Notes: generated by a model from the letters alone, not told the origin. A DNA stretch of 43,032 bases from Leeuwenhoekiella sp. (GCA_011050015.1 DRGP01000107.1:1-43032); one strand, 5' to 3'; shown: positions 15,506 through 24,906, counted from the stretch's first letter. A program made the numbers and translations.

Positions 15506-16531
15506 ATGTACATTAAAAGAAATATGAGTTGGAAGCTCATATTTAGATACACGTGGAAGAATATCCTTTTTTTCATCATCTATTCCCTCATCATCTTTTT
15601 TATCTATGACACCCTCGGGTGGTTTTTTATAGATTTTCCTTTTGAACCTTTAACGGTAATAGGTATTGCCGTTTCTTTTTATGTTGGTTTTAAAAACAGC
15701 CAGAGTTATGAAAGGTTTTGGGAAGGTCGAAAAATATGGGGCAGTATCGTAAACTACAGTCGTACCTGGACGATACGCGTCATCAGTTTTGTAGATACCG
15801 ACGATGAGGCCTTCAACCAGCGATACAGGGCAGAACTCGTGCATAGGCATATTGCCTGGCTCAACGCCTTACGAGTGCAGCTACGGCAACCACGTCCCTG
15901 GACGCTCCAGCACGGTTTTTTTGCAAAAAGACTCTTTGACAGCCATGCCGAGCGCAATATGTCTAGAACGGGTGCCCATAATTTTATAGCAGAAGAAGAA
16001 TATGAGGCTATAAAGAACAGGCCTAATATGGCTACACACCTGGTCAAAAACCAGGCTAATACGATCACAAAACTACGTAGCGACAATGTTATAGACGGCT
16101 TTCAGGAGATGCAGCTGCAGGCGGTGCTGGAGGAGTTTTACAATTTACAGGGGATGTGCGAGCGTATAAAGAACACCCCTTTCCCACGGCAATACGCGTA
16201 TATGTCTAAAATTTTCACATGGATTTTTGTACTGCTACTCCCTCTGGGCTTACTCAATATTTTTGAAGCACACGTAAATAATGATATCGTTAATGAAAGC
16301 ATGCAGATCTCTTTGCTTTTCTTACAGATGATCCCATTTACGGTACTTATCATGTGGATTTTTACCACCATGGAAATGGTAGGGGACAGTAGTGAAGACC
16401 CTTTTGACGGCCGGGCCAACGATGTGCCCATGACCGCGCTCTGCAGAACCATTGAAATAGATTTGCGTGATATGCTAAATGAAAAGGAATTGCCAAAATC
16501 TATAGAGCCTAAAGACGATATCCTTTATTAA
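15506..16531 (+). CDS. Bestrophin-family membrane channel
   Basis: A 341-residue inner-membrane protein of the bestrophin/UPF0187 family, which forms pentameric anion or cation channels. Two hydrophobic pairs are visible, at about 15-55 (ILFFIIYSLIIFFIYD, then PLTVIGIAVSFYVGF) and 230-285 (IFTWIFVLLLPLGLLNIF, then FLQMIPFTVLIMWIF). The family's NSQSYERFWEGRKIWG and EDPFDGRANDVPMTALCRTIE are both present. The Met at 15506 fits the family start (MYIKRN, then SWK) and follows a good promoter; a second Met lies 6 codons in. Ion and physiological role unknown. Single gene. Confidence 0.92.
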   Translation: MYIKRNMSWKLIFRYTWKNILFFIIYSLIIFFIYDTLGWFFIDFPFEPLTVIGIAVSFYVGFKNSQSYERFWEGRKIWGSIVNYSRTWTIRVISFVDTDDEAFNQRYRAELVHRHIAWLNALRVQLRQPRPWTLQHGFFAKRLFDSHAERNMSRTGAHNFIAEEEYEAIKNRPNMATHLVKNQANTITKLRSDNVIDGFQEMQLQAVLEEFYNLQGMCERIKNTPFPRQYAYMSKIFTWIFVLLLPLGLLNIFEAHVNNDIVNESMQISLLFLQMIPFTVLIMWIFTTMEMVGDSSEDPFDGRANDVPMTALCRTIEIDLRDMLNEKELPKSIEPKDDILY

Positions 16532-16641
16532 TGCTTCCTTGCTGCCGTATTTCTTTTCTAAAAATCAAGATGGGTGAGCAATTGAATTTCAAAACTTGTA
16601 AAAAGCATTGCAAAGTGCCTAAATCTTCATTATATTCGGAG

Positions 16642-16649
16642 TAAATTTG
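16642..16649 (+). promoter_or_regulatory. Possible promoter -7 box of the azurin gene
   Basis: TAAATTTG, a full TAnnTTTG match, 65 nt before the ATG at 16715. The nearest upstream TTG (16608-16610) is 31 nt away, too far for the usual spacing. Confidence 0.4.
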
Positions 16650-16714
16650 AAAAACCTGCCGCTCTAAAAAACGTACTGGCAGAAAATAAAACTGAGATTA
16701 AAATAATAAATTCC

Positions 16715-17227
16715 ATGAAAATCCTTAAACAACTAGCACTTGTAATGTTGGCCTGCACTTTAGTACATTGCGGCAATGCCGAAAAAAAAGAAAAAGATCA
16801 GGTGAAGCTAAAGTCTAATAACTCATCATCTGCTTCCTCAAAAGAAGATGCAAATGTTACAGAAGTCGTTCTGCTGGCGACAGATCAAATGCAATTTAAT
16901 AAGTCAGAAATACGGGTTCCCGCAGGAAAACCTATAAAATTCACCCTTCGCCATACAGGCACGATGGATATTAAAGTAATGGGGCACAATTTTGTACTGC
17001 TTACTCAAGGTACAGAAATTCCAGCTTTTGCTAATCAAGCTGCCAGTGCTGCCGAAAATGATTATATACCCGAAAATACTGATGCAGTGATCGTGCACAC
17101 TAAATTGCTGGGCGGTGGCCAGTCAGACACCATAGACTTTGACGCTCCTGAGCCCGGAACTTATGATTTTATCTGTAGTTTCCCCGGTCATTATGCGTTG
17201 ATGAAAGGTAAATTTATTGTAGAGTAG
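16715..17227 (+). CDS. azu: Azurin-type blue copper lipoprotein
   Basis: A 170-residue protein: N-terminal signal with a Cys at 19 (LVHC, an unusual His before the lipid Cys), a charged Ser/Lys/Glu-rich linker (20-50) and an azurin domain (51-170). All type 1 copper ligands are present: H91 in VMGHNF, then C154, H159 and M163 in CSFPGHYALMKG, spaced as C112, H117 and M121 of classical azurin. It carries single electrons, tethered to a membrane facing the periplasm. No oxidase, nitrite reductase or cytochrome gene is adjacent, so its partners are unknown. A terminator follows directly, so it is probably a one-gene unit. Confidence 0.92.
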   Translation: MKILKQLALVMLACTLVHCGNAEKKEKDQVKLKSNNSSSASSKEDANVTEVVLLATDQMQFNKSEIRVPAGKPIKFTLRHTGTMDIKVMGHNFVLLTQGTEIPAFANQAASAAENDYIPENTDAVIVHTKLLGGGQSDTIDFDAPEPGTYDFICSFPGHYALMKGKFIVE

Positions 17228-17255
17228 GCCAAAAAACCTTCTTTATTGCAAATTT

Positions 17256-17301
17256 GGGCTGATTCCTGGGTAATTATTCTTGGTTTTAGCCCATTTTTTT
17301 T
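17256..17301 (+). terminator. Intrinsic terminator after the azurin gene
   Basis: Stem GGGCTGA (17256-17262) with TTAGCCC (17286-17292), one G-T wobble, long loop that can pair further internally, followed by A and eight T (17294-17301). About 30 bp after the azurin stop. Confidence 0.65.
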
Positions 17302-17382
17302 ACATTTTAGTTGATATCCTTGAGACAATAAGCAAGAGCTCAAGCCTTAAAAGGGATTAAAAACAATGCCTTAAAATCACTG

Positions 17383-19008
17383 ATGAAAAGCCATAACCAC
17401 CTCTTCCCTTTACTTATTTTAACATGCACCTTTTTTACAGTTAGCTCCTGTAAACACAAGGCTAACAATGACACTTTGCAAATAACCAAATCGCAGGAAG
17501 CAAAATTTATAAAAAGAGAACTCAACCCCATAGAACGCTATGGCGAACTCCTCGTAGATGTACAAATGCAACGCATTTTTCCGGATGGAAAAACCTTTGT
17601 GGATTGTATTCCAAAGCTACCTACAGATAGTATTTTAAAAAAATACAGGGAACAAAAAGAAACTGACGCTTTTGATCTGAAGGAGTTTGTACTCACTTAT
17701 TTTGAACTGCCCGACTCTCCTACCACCGATTTCGTGACTGATACAACACGAACCGCGGCAGAACATATAGACGCATTATGGCCCTACCTTACCCGCAATG
17801 CAGATGAGGTTGTTCCTGGCACCCGCATCGCCTTGCCCAATAAATACATTGTTCCCGGGGGGCGTTTCCGTGAGGTTTATTATTGGGATTCTTATTTTAT
17901 ACTCTTGGGGCTCAAGGAAGTTGGTAACGATAGCCTCATCGAGCATATCGTAGATAATTTTGCCTATCAGATAGAAAAATTTGGCTTTATACCCAATGGT
18001 AACCGTACCTATTACCTCAGTCGCTCGCAGCCTCCGTTTTTTGCTGAAATGGTGCAGTTATTGGCTTCTGTAAACGATGAAAAGGAAATCTATTTAAAAT
18101 ATAAGGAAGCCCTTGAGCATGAATATGATTTCTGGATGGAAGGCGCTCACTCGCTGCCTGCTGGCAACGCTGAAGAACGTGTGGTAAGAATGGATGATGG
18201 CAGTTTGCTCAACCGTTTTTATAGCGATACCAAAACCCCAAGGGCAGAAAGTTATTATGAAGATGTGACGACTGCGGAAGAAGTTCCCGATCGAGATCCA
18301 GAAGACGTTTACCTCAATATCTGCGCGGCCTGTGAAAGCGGTTGGGATTTCAGTAGCCGCTGGTTTACAGACCCCGAAAGCATCACGACCATAAAGACCA
18401 CACGGATTATTCCGGCAGATCTCAACGCGTTATTATATAACATGGAAAAAACCTTGGCCAGAATGAGGACATTTGCCGGTGAAAATGAAGCAGCCGAAGC
18501 CATGGAAACTGCCGCAGAAAACCGTAAAAAAGCGGTTGACACCTATTTATGGGACGCAACCACCGGCGTTTATCAGGATTATGACCTCGACAAAGACACC
18601 TTCACTGGCGTACTTTCCCTTGCTACCGTTTATCCACTTTATTTTGGCCTGGCTTCCCAGAAACAGGCCGATGCAGTTTCAAAAATAATACAGGAAAAAT
18701 TCTTGAATCCGGGCGGCCTTACCACTACCCTAAACGATAACAGCCAGCAGTGGGATTACCCTAATGGCTGGCCACCGTTACAATGGCTCGCCATTAGAGG
18801 TCTTGAGCGGTACGGCAAAACAGAACTTGCAAGCGCGGTAAAATCAAGATGGCTTGCCCTTAATGAAGATGTTTACAAAAATACCGGAAAAATGCTTGAA
18901 AAATATAATGTCGTAGATACCACTTTAGCGGCCGGCGGTGGTGAATATCCCAATCAAGATGGCTTTGGATGGACCAATGGGGTGTATCTTGACCTAAAAA
19001 AGAATTAA
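17383..19008 (+). CDS. treA: GH37 trehalase, lipoprotein
   Basis: Hydrolyses alpha,alpha-trehalose to two glucose. 541 residues: signal peptide with lipobox VSSC (Cys23), then the GH37 (alpha/alpha)6 barrel. Trehalase signature 1 is at 158-171 (PGGRFREVYYWDSY) and signature 2 is QWDYPNGWPP. Lining up with E. coli periplasmic trehalase, the acid D312 corresponds to D322 (ESGWDFSSRW) and the base E496 to E506 (EKYNV), both present with the same spacing. The end has the conserved GGGEYPNQDGFGWTNGV. It should act in the periplasm or at the outer membrane. It lies 2.5 kb from the glycoside-oxidation locus, separated by the FUSC gene; a shared role in disaccharide use is possible. No clear promoter box found. 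Confidence 0.95.
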   Translation: MKSHNHLFPLLILTCTFFTVSSCKHKANNDTLQITKSQEAKFIKRELNPIERYGELLVDVQMQRIFPDGKTFVDCIPKLPTDSILKKYREQKETDAFDLKEFVLTYFELPDSPTTDFVTDTTRTAAEHIDALWPYLTRNADEVVPGTRIALPNKYIVPGGRFREVYYWDSYFILLGLKEVGNDSLIEHIVDNFAYQIEKFGFIPNGNRTYYLSRSQPPFFAEMVQLLASVNDEKEIYLKYKEALEHEYDFWMEGAHSLPAGNAEERVVRMDDGSLLNRFYSDTKTPRAESYYEDVTTAEEVPDRDPEDVYLNICAACESGWDFSSRWFTDPESITTIKTTRIIPADLNALLYNMEKTLARMRTFAGENEAAEAMETAAENRKKAVDTYLWDATTGVYQDYDLDKDTFTGVLSLATVYPLYFGLASQKQADAVSKIIQEKFLNPGGLTTTLNDNSQQWDYPNGWPPLQWLAIRGLERYGKTELASAVKSRWLALNEDVYKNTGKMLEKYNVVDTTLAAGGGEYPNQDGFGWTNGVYLDLKKN

Positions 19009-19253
19009 TACCACTTCAATATTCATATGCTTCAAAAGCTTATCTAATTTGCTTTCTGTTAATCAAAAATGGCATTGAATAATTGGCGAAAAATCATTAA
19101 TTATTGCTTTATCACCTCTTGAAATTGGGATGCATCATAAATTTTAAGGTTATTTACTTCCTTCTGTAAAAAAAATTTGAGGGTTATTGATAAGAAAGGC
19201 AACTTTAAAATCTAAAGGTTAATGCCGTACTATTTTAAAACATCCACTGGTGA

Positions 19254-21491
19254 ATGAACAGCAGGCAAATTGCACAGACCGTTTCAAAATTCACTAGGAG
19301 CACCAATTTTTTAAAAGGCCTTCTACTCACTTCTGCTGCATTTAGCGCTATTGCGATCTGCACTTACTTATTTAATGTAACTGTAGGAAGTGGTGCCGCA
19401 CTGGGTGTTTTACTGGTTTCAGCCAGTGACATTCCTGGTAATAGAAAACATCACCTCTATGGTATGGGAACCGCGCTTTTGCTCGCGCTGGTTAATTTCT
19501 TATGCATACACCTTTCCCTACAAGCAGGTTATATCATCATCCCTGTGTTGGCGATATTGGTTTTTTGCAATGCGATCATTGCTGTTTATGGGTTCAGGGC
19601 TTCGTTGGTATCTTTTGCAGGGCTTCTTGCACTTGTACTCAGTTTTGCCCATCCGCAAACAGGTGCCGTACTTTATCATAACCTGCTCTACATCTTTTTG
19701 GGTGGGCTGTGGTACATGCTCCTGGCTTCTATTTTCCGTAGTTATAGAACCCATAAATACAGTACAGAGCTCATACATACCTGTATGCACCATACTGCGG
19801 AATATTTAAAAGTGCGCGTTTCGCTTTACAAAGCACAAGATAGAAAAGCGGTTTTTGATAAGCTTTTAAGCCTTCAGCATACCATTACCACAGATCACGA
19901 AGATATTAGAAATGCAGTGATGACGCAGCGGCAACAATCTGGCGCAACAGGAGCTAAAAGAAAACAACTACTGCTGCTCATAGATCTAGTGGATATGCTG
20001 GAACTAGCCACCGCAAATCCCGTAGATTATGAAAAATACGACCAGAATGGAGAAGCTTACCAACACGTACTTCATGCATTTGCCAGTGTTATTGAAAAAG
20101 TTGCAGAACAACTTGAGCTTTTTTCACTAAAAAAACGTTCCGACAGAATTAGCAATGACAGCCCTTTAAACGAATCGCTTCAAAATGCTGCCACCGCCAT
20201 AGAAACCTATAAAAAGGAACATGGCGTGCTGACCAACCCAAAAAACCTGCTCACCCTAAGAAATCTGTATGATTATACTGAAAAACAGGTGCAAAAGCTC
20301 ATTTCTATAAAACGGGTTCTACGTGCAGAAGGGCTTGAAGACAGGTCTGTGCTAAAAAAGGAAGAGCAACATCAATTTCTCACCCATCAGGAATACGGCT
20401 GGAGTGTGCTTCGTGAAAACCTCTCGCTAGACTCACCTATCTTCAAGCACGCTATACGACTGGTGATCACTGTACTGACTGGTTATCTATTGGGATCTAT
20501 TTTTTCCATTCAGAACGCATACTGGATCATATTAACCATAATTGTTATCATGCGTCCCGGTTATGTACTCACTAAAGACAGGTCAAAACAGCGTGCCATA
20601 GGAACGGTTATAGGTGGTGTCGTCGCCGTAGGCATCGTGTTGCTCACCCAAGACAAAATTATTTATGGGATACTCATTTTCATAAGCATGACACTTGCAT
20701 TTAGCCTTGTTCAGCAAAATTATAAGACGGCAGCGGTTTTTATTACCCTGACGCTGGTTTTCGTTTATGCCCTTTTAACCCCAGATGCCCTGGGAGTTAT
20801 TGAGTATAGGGTGATCGACACGCTCATAGGTGCCGCACTGGCCAGTATATCCAACTTTTTTCTTTGGCCGGCCTGGGAAAATCAAACCATTCGGCAACAG
20901 GTCATTGATTCCATTGATAGTTCGCAGGCTTATATCAAGCAAATTGGGAGTTTATATGAAAGTAATAAGCAATCACAAACCGTTTATAAACTTGCCCGAA
21001 AGAAAGCTTTTCTGAATATCGCCAACCTCCATGCAGGTTTTCAGCGGATGGCACAAGAACCTAAATCCCATCAAGTGAAAACAGCTGAGCTTTATGAGGT
21101 TGTGGTAAACAGCCATACCCTTCTTTCAGTAGCGGCATCATTAGGGACTTATATTCAAATTCATCATACCACACAAGCTTCGGTACATTTTAAGAACAGT
21201 ATTGGTGCTATCAGTAATATGCTGCTCAATTCTAAAGTTCTTTTGCAGCAGGAGCAACCAGTAAATGAAAATAATGACCAATTATTTGCTAAAGCCAAAC
21301 TCAAATTAAACGCTCATTACAAAGATTTGACCCAAGAGCGCAATAAGCAACGAGAAGAAGGAGTCGATGAGATTTATCCCGAGTTTAGGGAAAAAATGAA
21401 GGAAGCCCGTGTAATCATAGACCAACTTGATTATATGTACAGCGTATCCCAAAACCTGTTCAAGGCGTTAAAAAACTATCAAAATACCTGA
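19254..21491 (+). CDS. FUSC-family membrane protein (YccS/YhfK-like)
   Basis: A 745-residue inner-membrane protein. Two hydrophobic blocks of about six helices each, at about 18-160 and 405-540, are each followed by a soluble helical region. The second block contains the fusaric-acid-resistance-type stretch NAYWIILTIIVIMRPG followed by TKDRSKQRAIGTVIGG. The order (membrane block, cytosolic domain, membrane block, cytosolic domain) is that of YccS, related to the aromatic-acid exporter AaeB. Efflux of aromatic acids or similar anions is the usual guess; no partner membrane-fusion protein is nearby. A 245-bp AT-rich gap precedes it with nothing recognised, and it is convergent, at 35 bp, with the oxidation locus. 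Confidence 0.88.
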   Translation: MNSRQIAQTVSKFTRSTNFLKGLLLTSAAFSAIAICTYLFNVTVGSGAALGVLLVSASDIPGNRKHHLYGMGTALLLALVNFLCIHLSLQAGYIIIPVLAILVFCNAIIAVYGFRASLVSFAGLLALVLSFAHPQTGAVLYHNLLYIFLGGLWYMLLASIFRSYRTHKYSTELIHTCMHHTAEYLKVRVSLYKAQDRKAVFDKLLSLQHTITTDHEDIRNAVMTQRQQSGATGAKRKQLLLLIDLVDMLELATANPVDYEKYDQNGEAYQHVLHAFASVIEKVAEQLELFSLKKRSDRISNDSPLNESLQNAATAIETYKKEHGVLTNPKNLLTLRNLYDYTEKQVQKLISIKRVLRAEGLEDRSVLKKEEQHQFLTHQEYGWSVLRENLSLDSPIFKHAIRLVITVLTGYLLGSIFSIQNAYWIILTIIVIMRPGYVLTKDRSKQRAIGTVIGGVVAVGIVLLTQDKIIYGILIFISMTLAFSLVQQNYKTAAVFITLTLVFVYALLTPDALGVIEYRVIDTLIGAALASISNFFLWPAWENQTIRQQVIDSIDSSQAYIKQIGSLYESNKQSQTVYKLARKKAFLNIANLHAGFQRMAQEPKSHQVKTAELYEVVVNSHTLLSVAASLGTYIQIHHTTQASVHFKNSIGAISNMLLNSKVLLQQEQPVNENNDQLFAKAKLKLNAHYKDLTQERNKQREEGVDEIYPEFREKMKEARVIIDQLDYMYSVSQNLFKALKNYQNT

Positions 21492-21526
21492 AATAATCGC
21501 CTTTTTAAGCTGAAAATTGGGTTGTT

Positions 21527-22450
21527 TTAGAAGTTATCGGCCCTGACATAGGCATTGATTACGGCCTGCTCCCCGCTAATTCCTTCTATAGAATTACCGT
21601 GCTCCATACCTACAATGCCCTTAAAACCTTTATCATGAATGTATTTAAAAACATTTAGAAAGTTGATTTCTCCTGTTCCGGGCTCATTCCTGCCCGGATT
21701 ATCACCCAATTGAAAGTACGCGATCTCATCCCAACACTGGCCAATATTGGGTATTAAATTACCTTCGGTTATCTGCTGGTGGTAAATATCAAATAATATT
21801 TTACAGGAAGGACTATCTACTGCTTTGCAAATAAGATAAGCCTGTGGTGACTCACGGAGAAACATGCCGGGATGGTTGTAAAAATTTAAAGGCTCTAAAA
21901 CCATCGTGATCCCGTGTGGCTCAAGCAGTGCCGTAGCCTGTTTAAGGCTTTCTATGACGTGCGCGGTCTGGTATTCATTGCTTTGGGTTTGGTCTAAGAA
22001 ACCAGGCACAACGGTCATCCACTTCGCATTAACCCTTTTTGCGACTTCAATAGAAGATTTTATATCGTTTAAAAATTCTTCTCGCAATTCTTCATTTCCA
22101 CTGGTAAGATTGGGTGTGGTCCAATAAATTTTATGCGCCACAAAAACGCCCATTTCAATACCGGTTTTTTGCATGGTCTTAGCCATTTTTTCCTGTTCCT
22201 CTACGGGACGGTTACGCATCTCGTTATCTTCAAAAGCGGTAAAGCCCTGATCTGCCATAAAGTTCAATTGATCTATGAGATCTTTGCCAGCGCTGTTTTC
22301 AAACATGCCAATGTGAGGCGCATAATTAAGATTGAACGTGTGTTTTGCCGCCTCAAATTTTGAATTTTTAAGGGCAAAAGCCTGCGTTCCTCCTAACGCT
22401 AAAAAAGAGCCACTTAAGGCTCCTTTTTGCATAAAGTCTCTTCTTTTCAT
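21527..22450 (-). CDS. Tat-exported TIM-barrel sugar isomerase/epimerase (hydroxypyruvate isomerase-like)
   Basis: A 307-residue protein of the xylose-isomerase-like TIM-barrel family. Twin-arginine signal MKRRDFMQKGALSG (1-27, ending QAFA), so it should be exported folded, with metal. Metal-site candidates: E in MVLEPLNFY, D and H in ILFDIYHQQ, and E in VGMEHGNS. It is closest to the hydroxypyruvate isomerase (Hyi) branch. Third gene of the leftward operon: its ATG follows the previous stop with no gap. In the proposed pathway it would rearrange a keto-sugar in the periplasm; the reaction is inference, the fold and export are well supported. Confidence 0.88.
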   Translation of the reverse strand: MKRRDFMQKGALSGSFLALGGTQAFALKNSKFEAAKHTFNLNYAPHIGMFENSAGKDLIDQLNFMADQGFTAFEDNEMRNRPVEEQEKMAKTMQKTGIEMGVFVAHKIYWTTPNLTSGNEELREEFLNDIKSSIEVAKRVNAKWMTVVPGFLDQTQSNEYQTAHVIESLKQATALLEPHGITMVLEPLNFYNHPGMFLRESPQAYLICKAVDSPSCKILFDIYHQQITEGNLIPNIGQCWDEIAYFQLGDNPGRNEPGTGEINFLNVFKYIHDKGFKGIVGMEHGNSIEGISGEQAVINAYVRADNF

Positions 22451-23089
22451 TTATAAAGACATTATTTTACCCCCACCGGCCTCTTCTAAGGAAACACATC
22501 CTTTATAGGCTCCGGGCACGGGATCGTACCAAAGCACATTTTCTCCTACGGGTTCACTGTTTTTCCAGGCCCACACGGCTTTATCGCGCACGACGTTCAG
22601 ATAAGCATAAGAGTTTGCTTCTGTATCTATTTCTTCTTTTTCCGGCTTTTCGGGATCTTGTGTTGCCGATAGCCGTTCATCGTACTCGGCACGTTTCTCT
22701 TTTTCTGCACCTAGATATCGGGCTACCATTTTTTCAAATTCCTCTGGTTTGCCATCTACGATATCCTTATCAAACTCACTTTTAAAATTAATGGCAAAAG
22801 CATTGGCCTGTGCCTTAAAATTTGTGCGCTCACTGTCTTTGGCCACTTGATCCATATAGCTATCAATAAACTGGGCAATATTAAGATCGCTGGCACCAGG
22901 GGTATCATCTTTTGGGATGATTATATCGAGAACATGCTTAAGGGCATATCCATTACTGGCGGTAAGAAATACCGGCTGCCAGTCTGGATCGCTCTTACAG
23001 CTTTGCAATAAACTGAAAACTGAAGGAGCCACTACTACATAACCAGCTCCAAGTCCCAGGTTTTTTAATAAATCTCTTCTTTTCATCAT
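22451..23089 (-). CDS. Gluconate 2-dehydrogenase subunit 3-like protein (small subunit of GMC dehydrogenase)
   Basis: A 212-residue partner of the GMC oxidoreductase. Tat signal MMKRRDLLKNLGLG, with a Cys at 31 (LLQSC) that may be lipidated. The Gluconate_2-dh3 domain shows LDIIIPKDDTPGASD and IAQFIDSYMD. In known dehydrogenases of this type the small subunit carries the Tat signal and takes the signal-less flavoprotein across the membrane with it; the GMC subunit here indeed has no signal. The start ATG overlaps the upstream stop (TAATG), so translation is probably coupled and equal amounts are made. A second Met follows immediately. Confidence 0.9.
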   Translation of the reverse strand: MMKRRDLLKNLGLGAGYVVVAPSVFSLLQSCKSDPDWQPVFLTASNGYALKHVLDIIIPKDDTPGASDLNIAQFIDSYMDQVAKDSERTNFKAQANAFAINFKSEFDKDIVDGKPEEFEKMVARYLGAEKEKRAEYDERLSATQDPEKPEKEEIDTEANSYAYLNVVRDKAVWAWKNSEPVGENVLWYDPVPGAYKGCVSLEEAGGGKIMSL

Positions 23090-24795
23090 TAAGAATTTTT
23101 CTCGTTTTTAAAATGCTCTGCCGCGTGATTTGCCGCCCGTGCCGTCATCGCCATATAGGTAAGCGACGGATTTACACAGCTTGCAGAGGTCATAAAAGAA
23201 CCATCTGTCACATACACATTAGGCACAGCATGCACCTGGTTATTGCCATTGAGTACAGAGGTTTTGGGATCACGTCCCATACGTGCGGAACCCATCTCAT
23301 GAATACCCAGTCCGGGAGCACCGGGATCGTCCATGGGTTTCACGTCTTCAAAACCTGCTTGTTGAAGCATTTCCATTGCTTGGGCAACCATATCCTTACG
23401 CATCTCCCATTCATTTTCTTTCCATTCAGCATCAAAAGTTACGGTAGGCAAGCCCCATTTGTCGAGCTTATCATAATCCAGTTCCATTTTGTTTTCATGA
23501 TAGGGAAGGCATTCACCAAAGCCCATAAGTCCCATTTGCCATTTTCCAGGCTCAGAAATAGCCTTCTTAAAATCTGAACCATAGGATGCCTCTGCAACCG
23601 CTTCAGACCAGTCACCGCGGCTGGCACCTCCTTGATAGCCGTAACCTCGTTTAAAGGATGACTGATCAGATTCTCCCCCCACATTTCTAAACCTTGGGAT
23701 ATATATCCCATTTGCGCGGCGTCCTTTGTAATATTTATCTTCAAAACCATCATAACTTGCGGTTGCACCAGCCTTAAAATGATGATCCATAATGTTGTGG
23801 CCTAACTCGCCACTATCATTCCCCATTCCGTTAGGAAAACGGTCTGATTTAGATTGCATTAATATCGACGCAGAAGCAATAGATGAGGCACATAAGAAAA
23901 TTACGTTAGCCTTAAACTCCATTTTTTCGTTAGTCTCGGCATCTATTACTTTAACGCCGGTGGCTTTTTGGCTTTTTTCGTCATAAATCACTTCGCTCAC
24001 AATGCTGAAGGGCCTCAAAGTCATATTGCCGGTACGTTCTGCAGCTGGCAGTGTTGACGAATTACTACTAAAATAAGCTCCAAATGGACACCCGCGCATA
24101 CAACGGTTTCTATACTGGCAGGCAGACCTGCCCTCATAGGTTTTATCACCCGTTATATGTGCGACGCGACCTATTGAAAGTAACCGGTCTTTATAGTTCT
24201 GGGCGATATTTTGTTTGAGGTGATCCTCTACGCAATTCAATTCCATAGGAGGTCCAAAATGGCCATCTGGCAATTGTGGAAGCCCTAGCTTTTCACCACT
24301 TACCCCTATATATTCTTCTACTTTATCATACCACGGCGAGATATCACTATAGCGAATGGGCCAGTCTACTGCAACGCCTTCCTTTTCATTGGCCTCAAAA
24401 TCAAAATCACTTAAGCGATAACTCTGGCGGCCCCACATAAGCGATCTTCCACCCACGTGATAACCACGCATCCAGTCAAAACGCTTGGTCTCATTATAGG
24501 GATGTTCCAGGTCATTTACAAAAAAATGGTTGTGTGCGGCATTTGTGGTATATCCCGTACGGCCCTGTTTTAATTGCTTCTTGGCCTCTTCACGCGGCAA
24601 CTGACCTTTAAATTCAAAATCCCAAGGATCCATGTTCATGGTGGGATAATCCTTAATATGGCGCACCATGCGACCCCGTTCCAGAACAAGGGTCTTAAAA
24701 CCCTGTTCACATAATTCTTTTGCAGCCCAGCCACCGCTTATTCCTGTACCTACAACGATAGCGTCGTACATTTCTTCTGGTCTTGTTTTACTCAA
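23089..24795 (-). CDS. GMC-family FAD-dependent oxidoreductase, probable glycoside 3-dehydrogenase large subunit
   Basis: A 568-residue flavoprotein. FAD-binding Rossmann motif AIVVGTGISGGWAAKEL at 12-28 with E39 (VLERG) for the ribose; the GMC C-terminal domain has GLGIHEMGSARMG (H499) and SCVNPSLTYMAM (N542), a likely His/Asn catalytic pair, and VYVTDGSF. A cysteine group C226-X5-C232-X3-C236 (SACQYRNRCMRGCPFGA) matches the spacing of the [3Fe-4S] ligands in bacterial FAD glucose dehydrogenase. The neighbouring small subunit, sugar isomerases, Gfo/Idh/MocA and DUF1080 genes suggest oxidation of a sugar or glycoside at C3 in the periplasm. No cytochrome subunit is encoded here, so the electron acceptor is unknown. 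First gene of the leftward operon. Confidence 0.92.
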   Translation of the reverse strand: MSKTRPEEMYDAIVVGTGISGGWAAKELCEQGFKTLVLERGRMVRHIKDYPTMNMDPWDFEFKGQLPREEAKKQLKQGRTGYTTNAAHNHFFVNDLEHPYNETKRFDWMRGYHVGGRSLMWGRQSYRLSDFDFEANEKEGVAVDWPIRYSDISPWYDKVEEYIGVSGEKLGLPQLPDGHFGPPMELNCVEDHLKQNIAQNYKDRLLSIGRVAHITGDKTYEGRSACQYRNRCMRGCPFGAYFSSNSSTLPAAERTGNMTLRPFSIVSEVIYDEKSQKATGVKVIDAETNEKMEFKANVIFLCASSIASASILMQSKSDRFPNGMGNDSGELGHNIMDHHFKAGATASYDGFEDKYYKGRRANGIYIPRFRNVGGESDQSSFKRGYGYQGGASRGDWSEAVAEASYGSDFKKAISEPGKWQMGLMGFGECLPYHENKMELDYDKLDKWGLPTVTFDAEWKENEWEMRKDMVAQAMEMLQQAGFEDVKPMDDPGAPGLGIHEMGSARMGRDPKTSVLNGNNQVHAVPNVYVTDGSFMTSASCVNPSLTYMAMTARAANHAAEHFKNEKNS

Positions 24796-24818
24796 AATTT
24801 ATTAGGTATTTGAAAATT

Positions 24819-24844
24819 TTTGATAAATAATGGTATCAAATATA
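24819..24844 (-). promoter_or_regulatory. Promoter -7 box of the GMC operon with overlapping inverted repeat
   Basis: On the minus strand TATATTTG (24844-24837) is a full TAnnTTTG match; transcription should start near 24830, about 35 nt before the GMC ATG. A 7-bp inverted repeat TTTGATA-N8-TATCAAA (24819-24840) overlaps the box and the likely start, the usual place for a repressor operator. The protein that would bind is not encoded in the window. Confidence 0.5.
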
Positions 24845-24874
24845 TAAATTAAAGTTATTTTTTTGGCGGATTCA

Positions 24875-24906
24875 TAAAACTATAATTGAAAAAATGCATA
24901 GTTTTA
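24875..24906. repeat. Inverted repeat in the divergent intergenic region
   Basis: TAAAACTAT (24875-24883), 14-nt spacer, ATAGTTTTA (24898-24906): a perfect 9-bp inverted repeat with half-site centres 23 bp apart, about two helical turns. It lies 52 bp before the rightward operon's first ATG, a fitting place for an activator or repressor site. It could also form a weak hairpin. Confidence 0.45.
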
